NCBI RefSeq assembly: GCF_009709555.1
Contig: NZ_WJBG01000252.1
Coordinates: 1 to 64,000 of the forward strand
Direction of reading: 5' to 3'
DNA: 64,000 nucleotides
Source: Streptomyces blattellae
GTDB lineage: Bacteria; Actinomycetota; Actinomycetes; Streptomycetales; Streptomycetaceae
The notes under the pieces are model-generated. The model searched no databases. It saw only the letters and a list, made by a program, of their open reading frames with translations, and was not told where the DNA came from. A program made the position numbers and the translations under genes. Shown here one piece after another: positions 36,927 to 45,198 of this stretch. Each line of letters starts with the position of its first letter. Within the stretch, counting starts at the first letter, position 1.

Positions 36927-37030
36927 GTGACACGCGTTACTAACAAGGTCACACAGCCCCTCGCTGCCGCTAGGGTCCGCCGGAGAGGCACAAATAAACA
37001 GGCTGTAAGCGTTCATAGGGGAGTCGCACA

Positions 37031-37879
37031 GTGGTACGGAAGCTTGCCGTCATCGGCGCCGGCTTGATGGGTTCCGGTATCGCCCAGGTCTCCGCGCAGG
37101 CGGGCTGGGACGTCGTCCTGCGCGACGTCACCGACGAGGCCCTGAAGCGGGGCACCGACGGGATCAAGGCGTCGTACGACAAGTTCGTGAGCAAGGGCAA
37201 GCTGGAGGCGCACGACGCCGACGCGGCCCTCGCCCGGATCACCGCGACCACCGACCTGGACGCCGCCGCGGACGCGGACATCGTCGTCGAGGCCGTCTTC
37301 GAGAAGCTGGAAGTCAAGCACGAGATCTTCCGTGCCCTGGACAAGATCGTGCGGAACGACACCGTCCTCGCCTCCAACACCTCCGCCATCCCGATCACCA
37401 AGATCGCGGCCGTGACGGAGCGCCCGGAGCGGGTGGTCGGTACGCACTTCTTCTCGCCGGTACCGATGATGCAGCTGTGCGAGCTGGTCCGCGGCTACAA
37501 GACGAGCGACGAAACCCTCGCCACCGCACGGGAGTTCGCCGAGTCCGTCGGCAAGACCTGCATCGTCGTCAACCGGGACGTGGCCGGGTTCGTGACCACC
37601 CGTCTGATCTCCGCCCTCGTCGTCGAGGCCGCCAGGCTCTACGAGTCGGGCGTCGCCACCGCCGAAGACATCGACCTCGCCTGCAAACTGGGCTTCGGCC
37701 ACGCCATGGGACCCCTGGCCACCGCCGACCTGACGGGCGTCGACATCCTGCTGCACGCCACCGGCAACATCTACACCGAGTCCCAGGACGAGAAGTTCGC
37801 CCCGCCCGAGCTGATGCGCCGGATGGTTGACGCCGGTGACATCGGGCGCAAGAGCGGGCAGGGCTTCTACAAGCACTGA
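37031..37879 (+). CDS. 3-hydroxybutyryl-CoA dehydrogenase
   Basis: NAD(P)-dependent oxidoreductase (282 aa) interconverting acetoacetyl-CoA and 3-hydroxybutyryl-CoA. The dinucleotide loop is VIGAGLMGSGIAQVSA. NTSAIPITKIA, VVGTHFFSPVPMMQLCELV (catalytic His) and NRDVAGFVTTRLISALV with the C-terminal helical domain (GHAMGPLATADLTGVD) are standard. GTG 37031 follows GGGGAG. It belongs to C4/butyryl-CoA metabolism in Streptomyces, feeding ethylmalonyl-CoA or precursor pathways (family knowledge). Confidence 0.93.
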   Translation: MVRKLAVIGAGLMGSGIAQVSAQAGWDVVLRDVTDEALKRGTDGIKASYDKFVSKGKLEAHDADAALARITATTDLDAAADADIVVEAVFEKLEVKHEIFRALDKIVRNDTVLASNTSAIPITKIAAVTERPERVVGTHFFSPVPMMQLCELVRGYKTSDETLATAREFAESVGKTCIVVNRDVAGFVTTRLISALVVEAARLYESGVATAEDIDLACKLGFGHAMGPLATADLTGVDILLHATGNIYTESQDEKFAPPELMRRMVDAGDIGRKSGQGFYKH

Positions 37880-38028
37880 AACCGCACATGCCCCTGGAGT
37901 ATCACTCCGTGGGGTGAATTCGGTATCGGTTCGCTTACAGATGGCAACCTCAGACCACTCCACACAGTCAGAGGTTGCATCACTGGGCATCACCACGCGG
38001 AGACATCAGACGCACCAGGGGAGCGCAT

Positions 38029-38352
38029 ATGTTCATCAGGGGCGACCACGCCGAGCTGGTCGTCGGGGGCCGCCTCGACGTCCGCAGCGCGGCGGACGCC
38101 CGTACGGTCCTGCACTCGGCCGTCGACGACGGAGTCGGCGATCTGGTGCTGGACCTGTCCGAGCTGGACTCCTGGGACGCCACCGGACTCGGCGTGATCA
38201 TGGGGGCCCACCGGCGGGCCGGCCGCTGCGGCCGGCGCCTGGTGCTGCGCGACGTACCGCCGCAGATGCAGCGCCTGTTGGTGGCTACCCGGCTGCACCG
38301 GATCCTGGCCATCGAGGGCGGCATCGGGGTGGAATCACTGCCCCGCGTGTGA
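38029..38352 (+). CDS. STAS-domain anti-sigma factor antagonist
   Basis: The 107-aa protein is a single STAS domain. It begins MFIRGDHAELVVGGRLDV and contains the phosphorylation loop LDSWDATGLGVIMGAHR, where Thr occupies the position of SpoIIAA Ser58. The C-terminal MQRLLVATRLHRIL helix is typical. Such proteins bind and inhibit anti-sigma kinases when unphosphorylated. ATG 38029 follows GGGGAG. No anti-sigma kinase or sigma factor is adjacent, so the partner is unknown. Confidence 0.88.
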   Translation: MFIRGDHAELVVGGRLDVRSAADARTVLHSAVDDGVGDLVLDLSELDSWDATGLGVIMGAHRRAGRCGRRLVLRDVPPQMQRLLVATRLHRILAIEGGIGVESLPRV

Positions 38353-38610
38353 CGCCCGGCTCAAGGGGTACGCCGCAGGTCGTACGTTCCGTTTGCGAAA
38401 CGTACGACGCACACAATCCGCACGAGACTGTGACGTCTCGGACGGCGCGGTACCCCGGGCTGTCGTAGATACTGTGCGAAGGTTTAGGGTTCGGTCGCCC
38501 GCTGCCTGACATCCCTTCGAGTGGGCCCGGACCAGAAGCGACAGCGCGGTGTGCAACAGGCCGGGAGGGGCCGGTGCCGGCACACGACGCTTTTGGGGGG
38601 CTTGGAACCT

Positions 38611-41151
38611 ATGGACCCGAACAACCGGGGACCCGAGGAGTACGGCCACGACGATGGGGGTCCCGCCCGCTTGAGTGGATTCGAGAGTGGGGGAGGTGAC
38701 GTGCCGCGCCAGCGCCAGCCAAGGGAATCCCTCTCATCAGACTTCGGACAGCACGCACCCGCACTCGCCCGCACCGTGCAACTCGTCGCGGGCGACTTCC
38801 TGCTCACCGTCAACCCCGTCGACGGCAGCGAGATAGAGGCCTGCCCGCCCGGCGAGCGACCCGGACGGCCCGTCAAGTTCACCGCCGCCGAGCGCGCCGA
38901 GGTGGACCGCGCGGCCAAGCCGCCCGTGCCGCCAGGCCCCAGCCGGCCCGCACTGCCACTCCTGGCCCGCCAGGAGGAACGCGAGCGGCTCGTACGGCTG
39001 CTCGCCCGGGGCCGCTCCGTACGCCTCACCGGTGCGGCCGGATCCGGCCGCACCGCCCTCCTCGACGTGGTCGCCGAGGACTGCGTGGACCTCGCCCCCG
39101 ACGGCGTCGTCCGCCTCAGCGGCTACCACCGCACCGCGAGCGATCTGCTCCACGACCTCTTCTGCGCCGTCTACAACGCGCCGCTGTACCGCCCCGACCG
39201 GGACGAACTGCACGAACTCGTCCGGGAGATCGGCGCGGTCGTCGTCCTGGACGACATCGAGTTCGGCGGCGCCGCGCTCGACGAACTGCTGGACGCCACC
39301 CCGGAGTGCGCCTTCCTGATCGGCGCCGCCCCGGACGTCCCCGCGCCCTCCGCCGACTCCGCCGTCGAGGAGGTCTTCCTCAGCGGCCTCGACCGCGCGG
39401 GCACGGTGGAGTTGCTCGGGCAGGCCGTCGGCCGCGTCCTCACCGAGGACGAGGCGAGCTGGGCCGGTGACCTCTGGTTCGAGTCCGAGGGACTGCCGCT
39501 GCGCTTCGTCCAGGCCGGTGCCCTGCTGCGTCAGCGCGACCGGATGCGGGCCAGCGCCGACGCCTTCGACGAGTTCGGCGTCTTCCACGACGCCCCGGTC
39601 GACGCGCCCTTCGAGGCCGGCGACGGTCACGACGTACCACTGCCGTCGCTCGCCGAGGGAGCCGCGCCCGCCGTGCTGCTCGCCTCCCGGCTGAGCGAGT
39701 CGGCACGGGCCACCCTGCGGTTCGCCGTCGCGCTCGGCGGCGAGGTACCGCACCAGGCGCATCTGCCCGCCCTGGTCGGCGACACCCACGCGGACGCCGC
39801 CCTGGGCGAGCTGCTCAGCTGCGCGCTGGTCTCCCCGGTCGGCTCCCGCTACCGGCTGGCCGCCGGAGTGCAGACCCAGCTGGAGGCCGTCGGATACGGC
39901 GACGACGTGCAGGGCCGGGCCCTCACCGCCGCCCAGCACTACGCCTGGTGGGCCGGACATCCCTCGGTCACCCCGGAGCGGGTGTGCGCCGAGGCGGACG
40001 CCGTGCTCGCTGCCCTCGGCGTCCTCGCGCCGGTGACCAGGCCCCCGGCGGCGGGGGAGGAGAGCACCACCGTCCAGCTCGCTCGCACGGCCGCGCCCGC
40101 CTTTGCCGCGGGGCTGCACTGGAGCGCCTGGGAGCGGGCCCTGCGCCACGGCTCCGAGGCCTCCCGGCTCACCGGCGAGGTGCCCGAGCAGGCCTACTTC
40201 CACCACGAGTTGGGCGTCCTCGCGCTCTGCGGCGGACAGCTCGACCGCGCCCGCGCGGAGCTGGAGGCCTCCATCGGCCTGCGCGGCGCCGTCGCCGACA
40301 AGCGCGGCACCGTCGCCGGCCGCCGCGCCCTCGCCCTGGTCGCGGACCGCTCCGGCACGCCGATCGGAGTCGCCGCCACGGCCGGGGAGGAGGTGCCGGA
40401 CGCCCGCCACGAGGAGTCGCAGTCCCCGCCCGGCGGCATCCCGGCCGCGTTCCCGCCCCTCCAGTCACCCAGCCCCGTCTCCGCGACCCTCGTCACCCAC
40501 CGCACCCCCTCCGGCCCGGCCGCACACAAGGGCCGCGGCGGCCTGCGTGGCCTCGCCCGGCGCAACCTGGTCGCGGTCGGCGCCGGCGCGCTCCTCGCGG
40601 CCGTCCTCGGCACGGTGGTGACCCTCGGCGCCACGTCCGACAACGACCCGACCGCGCCGTCCAACGAGGTGCGCCCCAACCCGTCCGCCAGCCAGGGCAC
40701 CGGCGACGACAGCCTCGGCGCCGACAAGGCGGACGACGGCGACGACAACGACGACTCCGGAGACATCGGCGCGGCGACCAGCAGCCCGACCGACCCGGGT
40801 CCGGACGGTACGTACGGCACCGCGGACGACCCGACGCCGACGGACACGGATGAGCCTTCGGACGATCCGAGCGGGACGAGGAACCCGGGAGGCGGTGGCG
40901 ACACGTCGTCGTCGCCGACGAAGCCGCCGTCCAGCACACCCACGTCGAAGCCGCCCACGTCGACGCCGTCCTCGACTCCGTCCGAGACCGAGACCGAGAC
41001 CGAGGAACCGTCCAGCCCGCCTCCGTCCGAGACGTCGCCGTCCGAACCCCCGCCCACCTCTGACTCCGCCCCCGCCGAGATCACCAGTTCGGCGAGCGCC
41101 CCGGAGACCAGCGAGGCGAGCAGCCCCAGCAGTTCGGGCGACGTGATCTGA
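38611..41151 (+). CDS. Membrane-anchored P-loop protein with Ser/Thr/Pro tail
   Basis: The 846-aa protein is unusual in layout. Residues ~1-120 are polar. A P-loop region follows, with GAAGSGRT at ~141-148 (Walker Lys replaced by Arg) and a Walker B-like VVVLDDIEFGG. A helical region with TPR-like segments (HHELGVLALCGGQLDRARAELEA) runs to ~600. One membrane span (LVAVGAGALLAAVLGTVVTLGA, ~653-675) precedes a ~170-residue Asp- then Ser/Thr/Pro-rich tail that would be extracellular. ATG 38611 is chosen after GGGGGGCTTGG. It follows the STAS gene by 258 bp. It resembles uncharacterised STAND-like NTPases; function unknown. Confidence 0.8.
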   Translation: MDPNNRGPEEYGHDDGGPARLSGFESGGGDVPRQRQPRESLSSDFGQHAPALARTVQLVAGDFLLTVNPVDGSEIEACPPGERPGRPVKFTAAERAEVDRAAKPPVPPGPSRPALPLLARQEERERLVRLLARGRSVRLTGAAGSGRTALLDVVAEDCVDLAPDGVVRLSGYHRTASDLLHDLFCAVYNAPLYRPDRDELHELVREIGAVVVLDDIEFGGAALDELLDATPECAFLIGAAPDVPAPSADSAVEEVFLSGLDRAGTVELLGQAVGRVLTEDEASWAGDLWFESEGLPLRFVQAGALLRQRDRMRASADAFDEFGVFHDAPVDAPFEAGDGHDVPLPSLAEGAAPAVLLASRLSESARATLRFAVALGGEVPHQAHLPALVGDTHADAALGELLSCALVSPVGSRYRLAAGVQTQLEAVGYGDDVQGRALTAAQHYAWWAGHPSVTPERVCAEADAVLAALGVLAPVTRPPAAGEESTTVQLARTAAPAFAAGLHWSAWERALRHGSEASRLTGEVPEQAYFHHELGVLALCGGQLDRARAELEASIGLRGAVADKRGTVAGRRALALVADRSGTPIGVAATAGEEVPDARHEESQSPPGGIPAAFPPLQSPSPVSATLVTHRTPSGPAAHKGRGGLRGLARRNLVAVGAGALLAAVLGTVVTLGATSDNDPTAPSNEVRPNPSASQGTGDDSLGADKADDGDDNDDSGDIGAATSSPTDPGPDGTYGTADDPTPTDTDEPSDDPSGTRNPGGGGDTSSSPTKPPSSTPTSKPPTSTPSSTPSETETETEEPSSPPPSETSPSEPPPTSDSAPAEITSSASAPETSEASSPSSSGDVI

Positions 41152-41173
41152 CGTCCCAGCGCAGCAGCACAAC

Positions 41174-41204
41174 AGGGCCGGGTCCTTTCCATGGACCCGG
41201 CCCT
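41174..41204. terminator. Bidirectional terminator
   Basis: AGGGCCGGGTCC and GGACCCGGCCCT form a 12-bp perfect stem with a 7-nt loop between the convergent P-loop gene and nucS. Confidence 0.85.
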
Positions 41205-41224
41205 CGTCGTCGTAGCGCTGCCCC

Positions 41225-41896
41225 TCAGAACAAACGCAGCTTGTCGTCCTCGATGCCCCGCATCGCGTCGTAGTCCAGGACCTGGCAGCCGATGCCGCGG
41301 TCGGTGGCGAGGACGCGGGCCTGGGGCTTGATCTCCTGGGCGGCGAAGATGCCGCGGACCGGGGCGAGATGGGGGTCGCGGTTGAGCAGTTCCAGATACC
41401 GCGTGAGCTGTTCCACGCCGTCGATCTCGCCGCGCCGCTTGATCTCGACCGCGACCGTCCGGCCGTCGGCGTCGCGGCAGAGGATGTCGACGGGGCCGAT
41501 GGCCGTCATGTACTCGCGGCGGATCAGCGTGTAGCCCTCGCCGAGCGTCTCGATGCGGTCGGCGAGCAGTTCCTGAAGGTGTGCTTCCACGCCGTCCTTG
41601 ATCAGGCCGGGATCCACGCCCAGTTCGTGCGAGGAGTCGTGCAGGACCTCCTCCATGGTGATGATGAGCTTCTCGCCCGTCTTGTTGATGACGGTCCAGA
41701 CGCCCTCCTCGTCGCCCGCGCCCTCCTTCAGGGTGCAGGGCGGCGACATCCAGTTCAGAGGCTTGTAGGCCCGGTCGTCCGCGTGAATCGAGACGCTGCC
41801 GTCCGCCTTCACCAGGATCAGGCGGGGGGCCGAGGCAAGGTGGGCGGTGAGCCGGCCCGCGTAGTCGACGGAGCATCGGGCAATGACGAGACGCAT
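41225..41896 (-). CDS. nucS: Endonuclease NucS (EndoMS)
   Basis: A mismatch-specific DNA endonuclease (223 aa) of the MutS-independent repair pathway of actinobacteria and archaea. The N-terminal DNA-binding domain is MRLVIARCSVDYAGRL...ADDRAYKPLNWMSPP. The PD-(D/E)XK nuclease core is GPVDILCRDADGRTVAVEIKRRG (Asp, Glu, Lys), and QLTRYLELLNRDP follows. The C-terminus IEDDKLRLF resembles a beta-clamp-binding tail. Start 41896 (MRLVIARC) is the family start, not 41905. Confidence 0.95.
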   Translation of the reverse strand: MRLVIARCSVDYAGRLTAHLASAPRLILVKADGSVSIHADDRAYKPLNWMSPPCTLKEGAGDEEGVWTVINKTGEKLIITMEEVLHDSSHELGVDPGLIKDGVEAHLQELLADRIETLGEGYTLIRREYMTAIGPVDILCRDADGRTVAVEIKRRGEIDGVEQLTRYLELLNRDPHLAPVRGIFAAQEIKPQARVLATDRGIGCQVLDYDAMRGIEDDKLRLF

Positions 41897-42195
41897 GGTC
41901 GGCAACGCTACTCGACGGTCCCCCGTGAACGCGATTCGCCCGCCCGTCTCCCACCACCCCCTCGACCGGGGCCCTGCGGGCCGCCCCCTTGATCCTGGTT
42001 AACCCCTGTTCATTTATGGCCGGTTGTGTGCCTACTGAGACCGCCCCATATACGCATTCTGCTGGTGCCGTCACCGTCCGTTGCTTACCGTATTGAACGG
42101 GAGGTCGCGATGTGTGTACGCAGCGTGTTCGGTATCGCGAACTCCCTTTCCGTGTCCGGCAACCCCTCTGATCCGGGGGTGCGAGAGGAGAACCC

Positions 42196-42588
42196 ATGTC
42201 GCTCGACGTCTCACCGGCCCTACTCGAACAGGCCGAGCGAGGCGAGGTCGACGAAGCAGCCTTCGTCGACTGCGTCCGGACCTCCCTGCCCTACGCATGG
42301 GAGATGATCAGTTCCCTGGTGGCTCAGCTGAAGGTGGACGGCGGCCAGTTCGCCGACAACCTGACGCCCCCGCCGGACGAGCAGGCACGCGGCCAGTTGC
42401 TGCGTGCGCTCGCCAGTGACGCGATCCGCGGCGCGCTGCAACGGCACTTCGGTGTCCGGCTGGCCTTCCAGAACTGCCACCGGGTGGCGGTGTTCCCGCT
42501 CGACTCCTCGGTCGACGAGACGCTGGCCCGTTTCACCTCGGTCCGCAGTCAGCTGCTCAACCAGTCACCGGAATTCCGGGACTGCTGA
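42196..42588 (+). CDS. Conserved small Streptomyces protein (SCO5389-like)
   Basis: The 130-aa protein (MSLDVSPALLEQAERGEVD, LPYAWEMISSLV, LQRHFGVRLAFQNCHRVAVFPLDS) is acidic and soluble, with no membrane segment. It matches, from memory, a conserved actinomycete family with unknown role in this genomic position. ATG 42196 follows GAGAGGAG. An overlapping 65-codon frame (ATG 42110, after GGGAGG) runs into it out of phase and is not called as a gene. Confidence 0.8.
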   Translation: MSLDVSPALLEQAERGEVDEAAFVDCVRTSLPYAWEMISSLVAQLKVDGGQFADNLTPPPDEQARGQLLRALASDAIRGALQRHFGVRLAFQNCHRVAVFPLDSSVDETLARFTSVRSQLLNQSPEFRDC

Positions 42589-42603
42589 GGAGCGAGCCGC
42601 TTT

Positions 42604-42652
42604 GCTTGCCGCTCCGTACGCGGGAGGTGCATTCAGTACTGGAGCGGCAAGC
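42604..42652. terminator. Long inverted repeat between convergent genes
   Basis: GCTTGCCGCTCC (42604-42615) and GGAGCGGCAAGC (42641-42652) form a 12-bp perfect stem. GTAC/GTAC continues it inward around a 17-nt loop. Confidence 0.7.
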
Positions 42653-42671
42653 TCCCGCCGTGCAGGCCCGT

Positions 42672-43700
42672 TCACCCGAGGTGCGGGAGCACTTCGGCGC
42701 CGAGCCGTCGGATGTTCTCCTCGGTGGCCGCGAGGTCGCCCGAGCCTTCGACCAGCAGGGCGAAGCGGTTGATGCCGGTCCGCTCGCTGGTCGCCGCGAG
42801 GCGGTCGGCGCACAGTCGCGGGGTGCCCACCGGGTGCAGCCCGCAGAGGAGTTCGGTGTAGGCCAGCGGGTCGCGCATCCGCCGTGCGCGGTCGTCGACC
42901 GTGACATGGGCGTCGAGGCCCTGCTTCAGCCAGCCCGGCATCGCCTTCAGCAGCGTCTCCGCCGCGTCGGTGCGCCGGTCGGCGATCTGGCAGAGGCCGG
43001 CGGAGACATGGCCCGCGCCGAGGATCTCGTCCGCCGGCCTCCCGCACGCGCGCGCGTGGCGCCGCCACAGGGCGACCATCTCGGCCTTCTCCTCGTCCCC
43101 GACATGCATCCCGAGGAGCATCGGCAGCCCGCGCTCCGCGGCCAGCCGCACACTCGCCGGTGAGGTGCAGGCGAGCACGACCTCGGGGCCCGGGGTGCCG
43201 GACAAGGACTCCGACGGCCGGGGTACGACGGCCACTTCACGGAAGGCGAAGCGGTCCCCGTCCGCCGCCACCGAGGGTTCGCTGAGCCAGCGCAACAGCA
43301 GATCGAGTGATTCCGGGTACGACTTCTCGTACGCCTCCAGACCCGAGCCGAACACCTCCAGGTCGACCCAGGGCCCGCCGCGCCCGACGCCCAGCGTGAA
43401 GCGCCCGCCGCTCGTCAGGTGCAGCAGCGCGGCCTGCTCGCCGAGGGCGACGGGGTGGACGGTGGGCAGCACGCTGACCGCTGTACCGACCCTCAGGCGG
43501 TGGGTGCGGCCGAGCAGTAACGCGGCCAGGGTGATGGCCGAGGGACAGGTGCCGTACGGCACGAAGTGGTGCTCGGCCAGCCATACCGTGTCGAGCCCCG
43601 CCTCCTCGGCCACGTCCGCCGAGCGGACCGCGCGGTGCAGTGCCTCCCCCTGGCCCTGGCCCGGGAACTGGGCCGCCAACACGAAACTTCCTACGTGCAT
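42672..43700 (-). CDS. LLM-class flavin-dependent oxidoreductase
   Basis: The 342-aa TIM-barrel protein is of the bacterial luciferase family. The N-terminus is MHVGSFVLAAQFPGQGQGEALHRAV (in part). DTVWLAEHHFVPYGTCPSA, VGTAVSVLPTVHPVALGEQAALL and the FMN/F420-binding GRFTLGVGRGGP are hallmarks. The reaction is unknown; members use FMN or F420 to oxidise diverse substrates. The start at 43700 follows AGGAAAG and matches the family start; the longer frame into 44297 is a shadow. Confidence 0.9.
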   Translation of the reverse strand: MHVGSFVLAAQFPGQGQGEALHRAVRSADVAEEAGLDTVWLAEHHFVPYGTCPSAITLAALLLGRTHRLRVGTAVSVLPTVHPVALGEQAALLHLTSGGRFTLGVGRGGPWVDLEVFGSGLEAYEKSYPESLDLLLRWLSEPSVAADGDRFAFREVAVVPRPSESLSGTPGPEVVLACTSPASVRLAAERGLPMLLGMHVGDEEKAEMVALWRRHARACGRPADEILGAGHVSAGLCQIADRRTDAAETLLKAMPGWLKQGLDAHVTVDDRARRMRDPLAYTELLCGLHPVGTPRLCADRLAATSERTGINRFALLVEGSGDLAATEENIRRLGAEVLPHLG

Positions 43701-43999
43701 CGTTCTTTCCTGCTTCCTCGGCTCCGACCCGGAGCTCCCCCACCGGGCATAACCGTCTGACACGTGCCGAAGACACGGCTTGACGAAGAGATTTGCGGAT
43801 TGTCTGGAGAACGGATCAAGAAACGGGCCGGACAGGGATCGGTAGGGCTCGGTAGGAGATGGGGAAGGAATCGGGAAAGGAGCGGGAAGGGAGCGGTCTG
43901 GAGGGGGACTTGCGGTGATTGGCGCCCTACGCGTACCCCTGACCGCGCCGCGTAGGCTGTTTGGGCCCGTGCTTCCTGTATAGCCCCGTGAGGTGTTCC

Positions 44000-44332
44000 G
44001 TGTCCCCGCGTCGCAACCGACCCAAGGGCAGTGAGTCGTCCGGCCGGAGCGCCGAGGACGACCGGCCGGGCCGTTACGGCGGCTGGGAGTCGACGGAGAG
44101 CTGGCGGGGCGAGGAGTGGAACGTGCGGCATGTGGCCGGGGCCGGTGCGCAGGGCAAGACGTACCGCTGCCCGGGTTGTGACCAGCTGATCCCCTCCGGC
44201 GTCCCGCATGTCGTCGCCTGGCCGGAGCACTCGGGCGTCGACGACCGCCGCCACTGGCACAAGGCGTGCTGGAACGCGAAGGACCGCCGCACCACACGGG
44301 TGCAGCGGTCCAGGAACGCGCCGAAGTTCTGA
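44000..44332 (+). CDS. Small putative zinc-binding protein
   Basis: The 110-aa protein has a basic N-terminus (SPRRNRPKGSESS) and a compact Cys/His domain: YRCPGCDQLIPSGVPHVVAWPE, then DDRRHWHKACWNAKDRR. The CxxC, H and HxxxC pattern suggests one zinc site. It is conserved in Streptomyces (recall, sometimes mislabelled ATP/GTP-binding). GTG 44000 is chosen because the zinc domain and basic tail start after it. The gene ends just before the convergent ABC permease. Confidence 0.8.
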   Translation: MSPRRNRPKGSESSGRSAEDDRPGRYGGWESTESWRGEEWNVRHVAGAGAQGKTYRCPGCDQLIPSGVPHVVAWPEHSGVDDRRHWHKACWNAKDRRTTRVQRSRNAPKF

Positions 44333-44337
44333 CGGAC

Positions 44338-45198
44338 TCAGACGTCCCGCCGCTCCAGCAGGGCGTACGCGCCGACGAAGGCCGCGGCCGTCACGCCGAG
44401 GACGATCCACAGCGGGTCCCAGCCGGACGGGCCCGTGTCGGTGAGCGACTGGGAGTAGAAGACGCTGAGCTGGTTCGGGATCGAGTACTCGAACAGCGCC
44501 TGGCGCAGGTCCTCCAGCGACGGCGAGAACATGAACAGCGCGATCACCAGCGGGGCCAGGACGATGCCGATCATGATCGTGATCGCGCCCGCCGAGTGCC
44601 GGACGATCGAGCCGACGACCAGCGACAGCAGGCCGAGCAGCGCGATGTAGAGGGACACGCCGACCGTGCCCTTCAGCCACTCGGCGCCGGACGGATCCCG
44701 TGCCTCGGTCACCATGCCCACCTGGACGAAGGCCACGAACGAGGACGCCACCAGCGTCACCCCGAACGCCACCGCGAAGAACACGATCGCCTTCGCCGCC
44801 ATCACCCGCCCCCGCGAGGGGCACGCGGTCATCGTCGTACGGATCATGCCCGTGCCGTACTCCGAGGCCGTCGTCAGCACACCGAGGGTGATGATGCACA
44901 TGGTGCCGAGGAGCAGTCCGAAGAAGCCCAGGGACAGCGGGGTCTCGTCCCCGAGATCGTCGGACGAGTTGGCGACCAGCGCGCCGGCCGCCAGCCCGAT
45001 GCCGATGACGAGCAGGACGAACACGCCCAGCGTCCACATCGTGGAGCGCACCGACCGGATCTTCGTCCACTCCGAGGCGAGGGCATGCCCGAGGTGCGTC
45101 CGGATGACGGGGATCGGCGAGGTGTACGTCGGGTACGGCGAACCGGGCACCGCCTGCCAGGCGGGCGCGGCCTGCGTCGGGGGCTGCGGCGTGCTCAT
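44338..45198 (-). CDS. ABC transporter permease (ABC-2 type)
   Basis: A 286-aa membrane protein. A Pro-rich N-terminus leads to SEWTKIRSVRSTMWTLGVFVLL and six hydrophobic spans ending AAAFVGAYALLERRDV. The EWTKIRSVRST motif is shared with the permease at 46901-47671 (RSEWTKIRSVASTVWTL), so the two are paralogs. The start at 45198 overlaps the ATPase stop by four bases (ATGA), implying coupling. The substrate is unknown. Confidence 0.9.
   Translation of the reverse strand: MSTPQPPTQAAPAWQAVPGSPYPTYTSPIPVIRTHLGHALASEWTKIRSVRSTMWTLGVFVLLVIGIGLAAGALVANSSDDLGDETPLSLGFFGLLLGTMCIITLGVLTTASEYGTGMIRTTMTACPSRGRVMAAKAIVFFAVAFGVTLVASSFVAFVQVGMVTEARDPSGAEWLKGTVGVSLYIALLGLLSLVVGSIVRHSAGAITIMIGIVLAPLVIALFMFSPSLEDLRQALFEYSIPNQLSVFYSQSLTDTGPSGWDPLWIVLGVTAAAFVGAYALLERRDV

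Noticed and set aside
36780..37030. Cobalamin riboswitch before the adenosyltransferase
   Set aside because: The B12-box is absent and the gap is short.
37891..37914. Terminator after 3-hydroxybutyryl-CoA dehydrogenase
   Set aside because: CCCC-GGAGT/ACTCC-GGGG pairing has unequal bulges and no T-run, so it is too weak to call.
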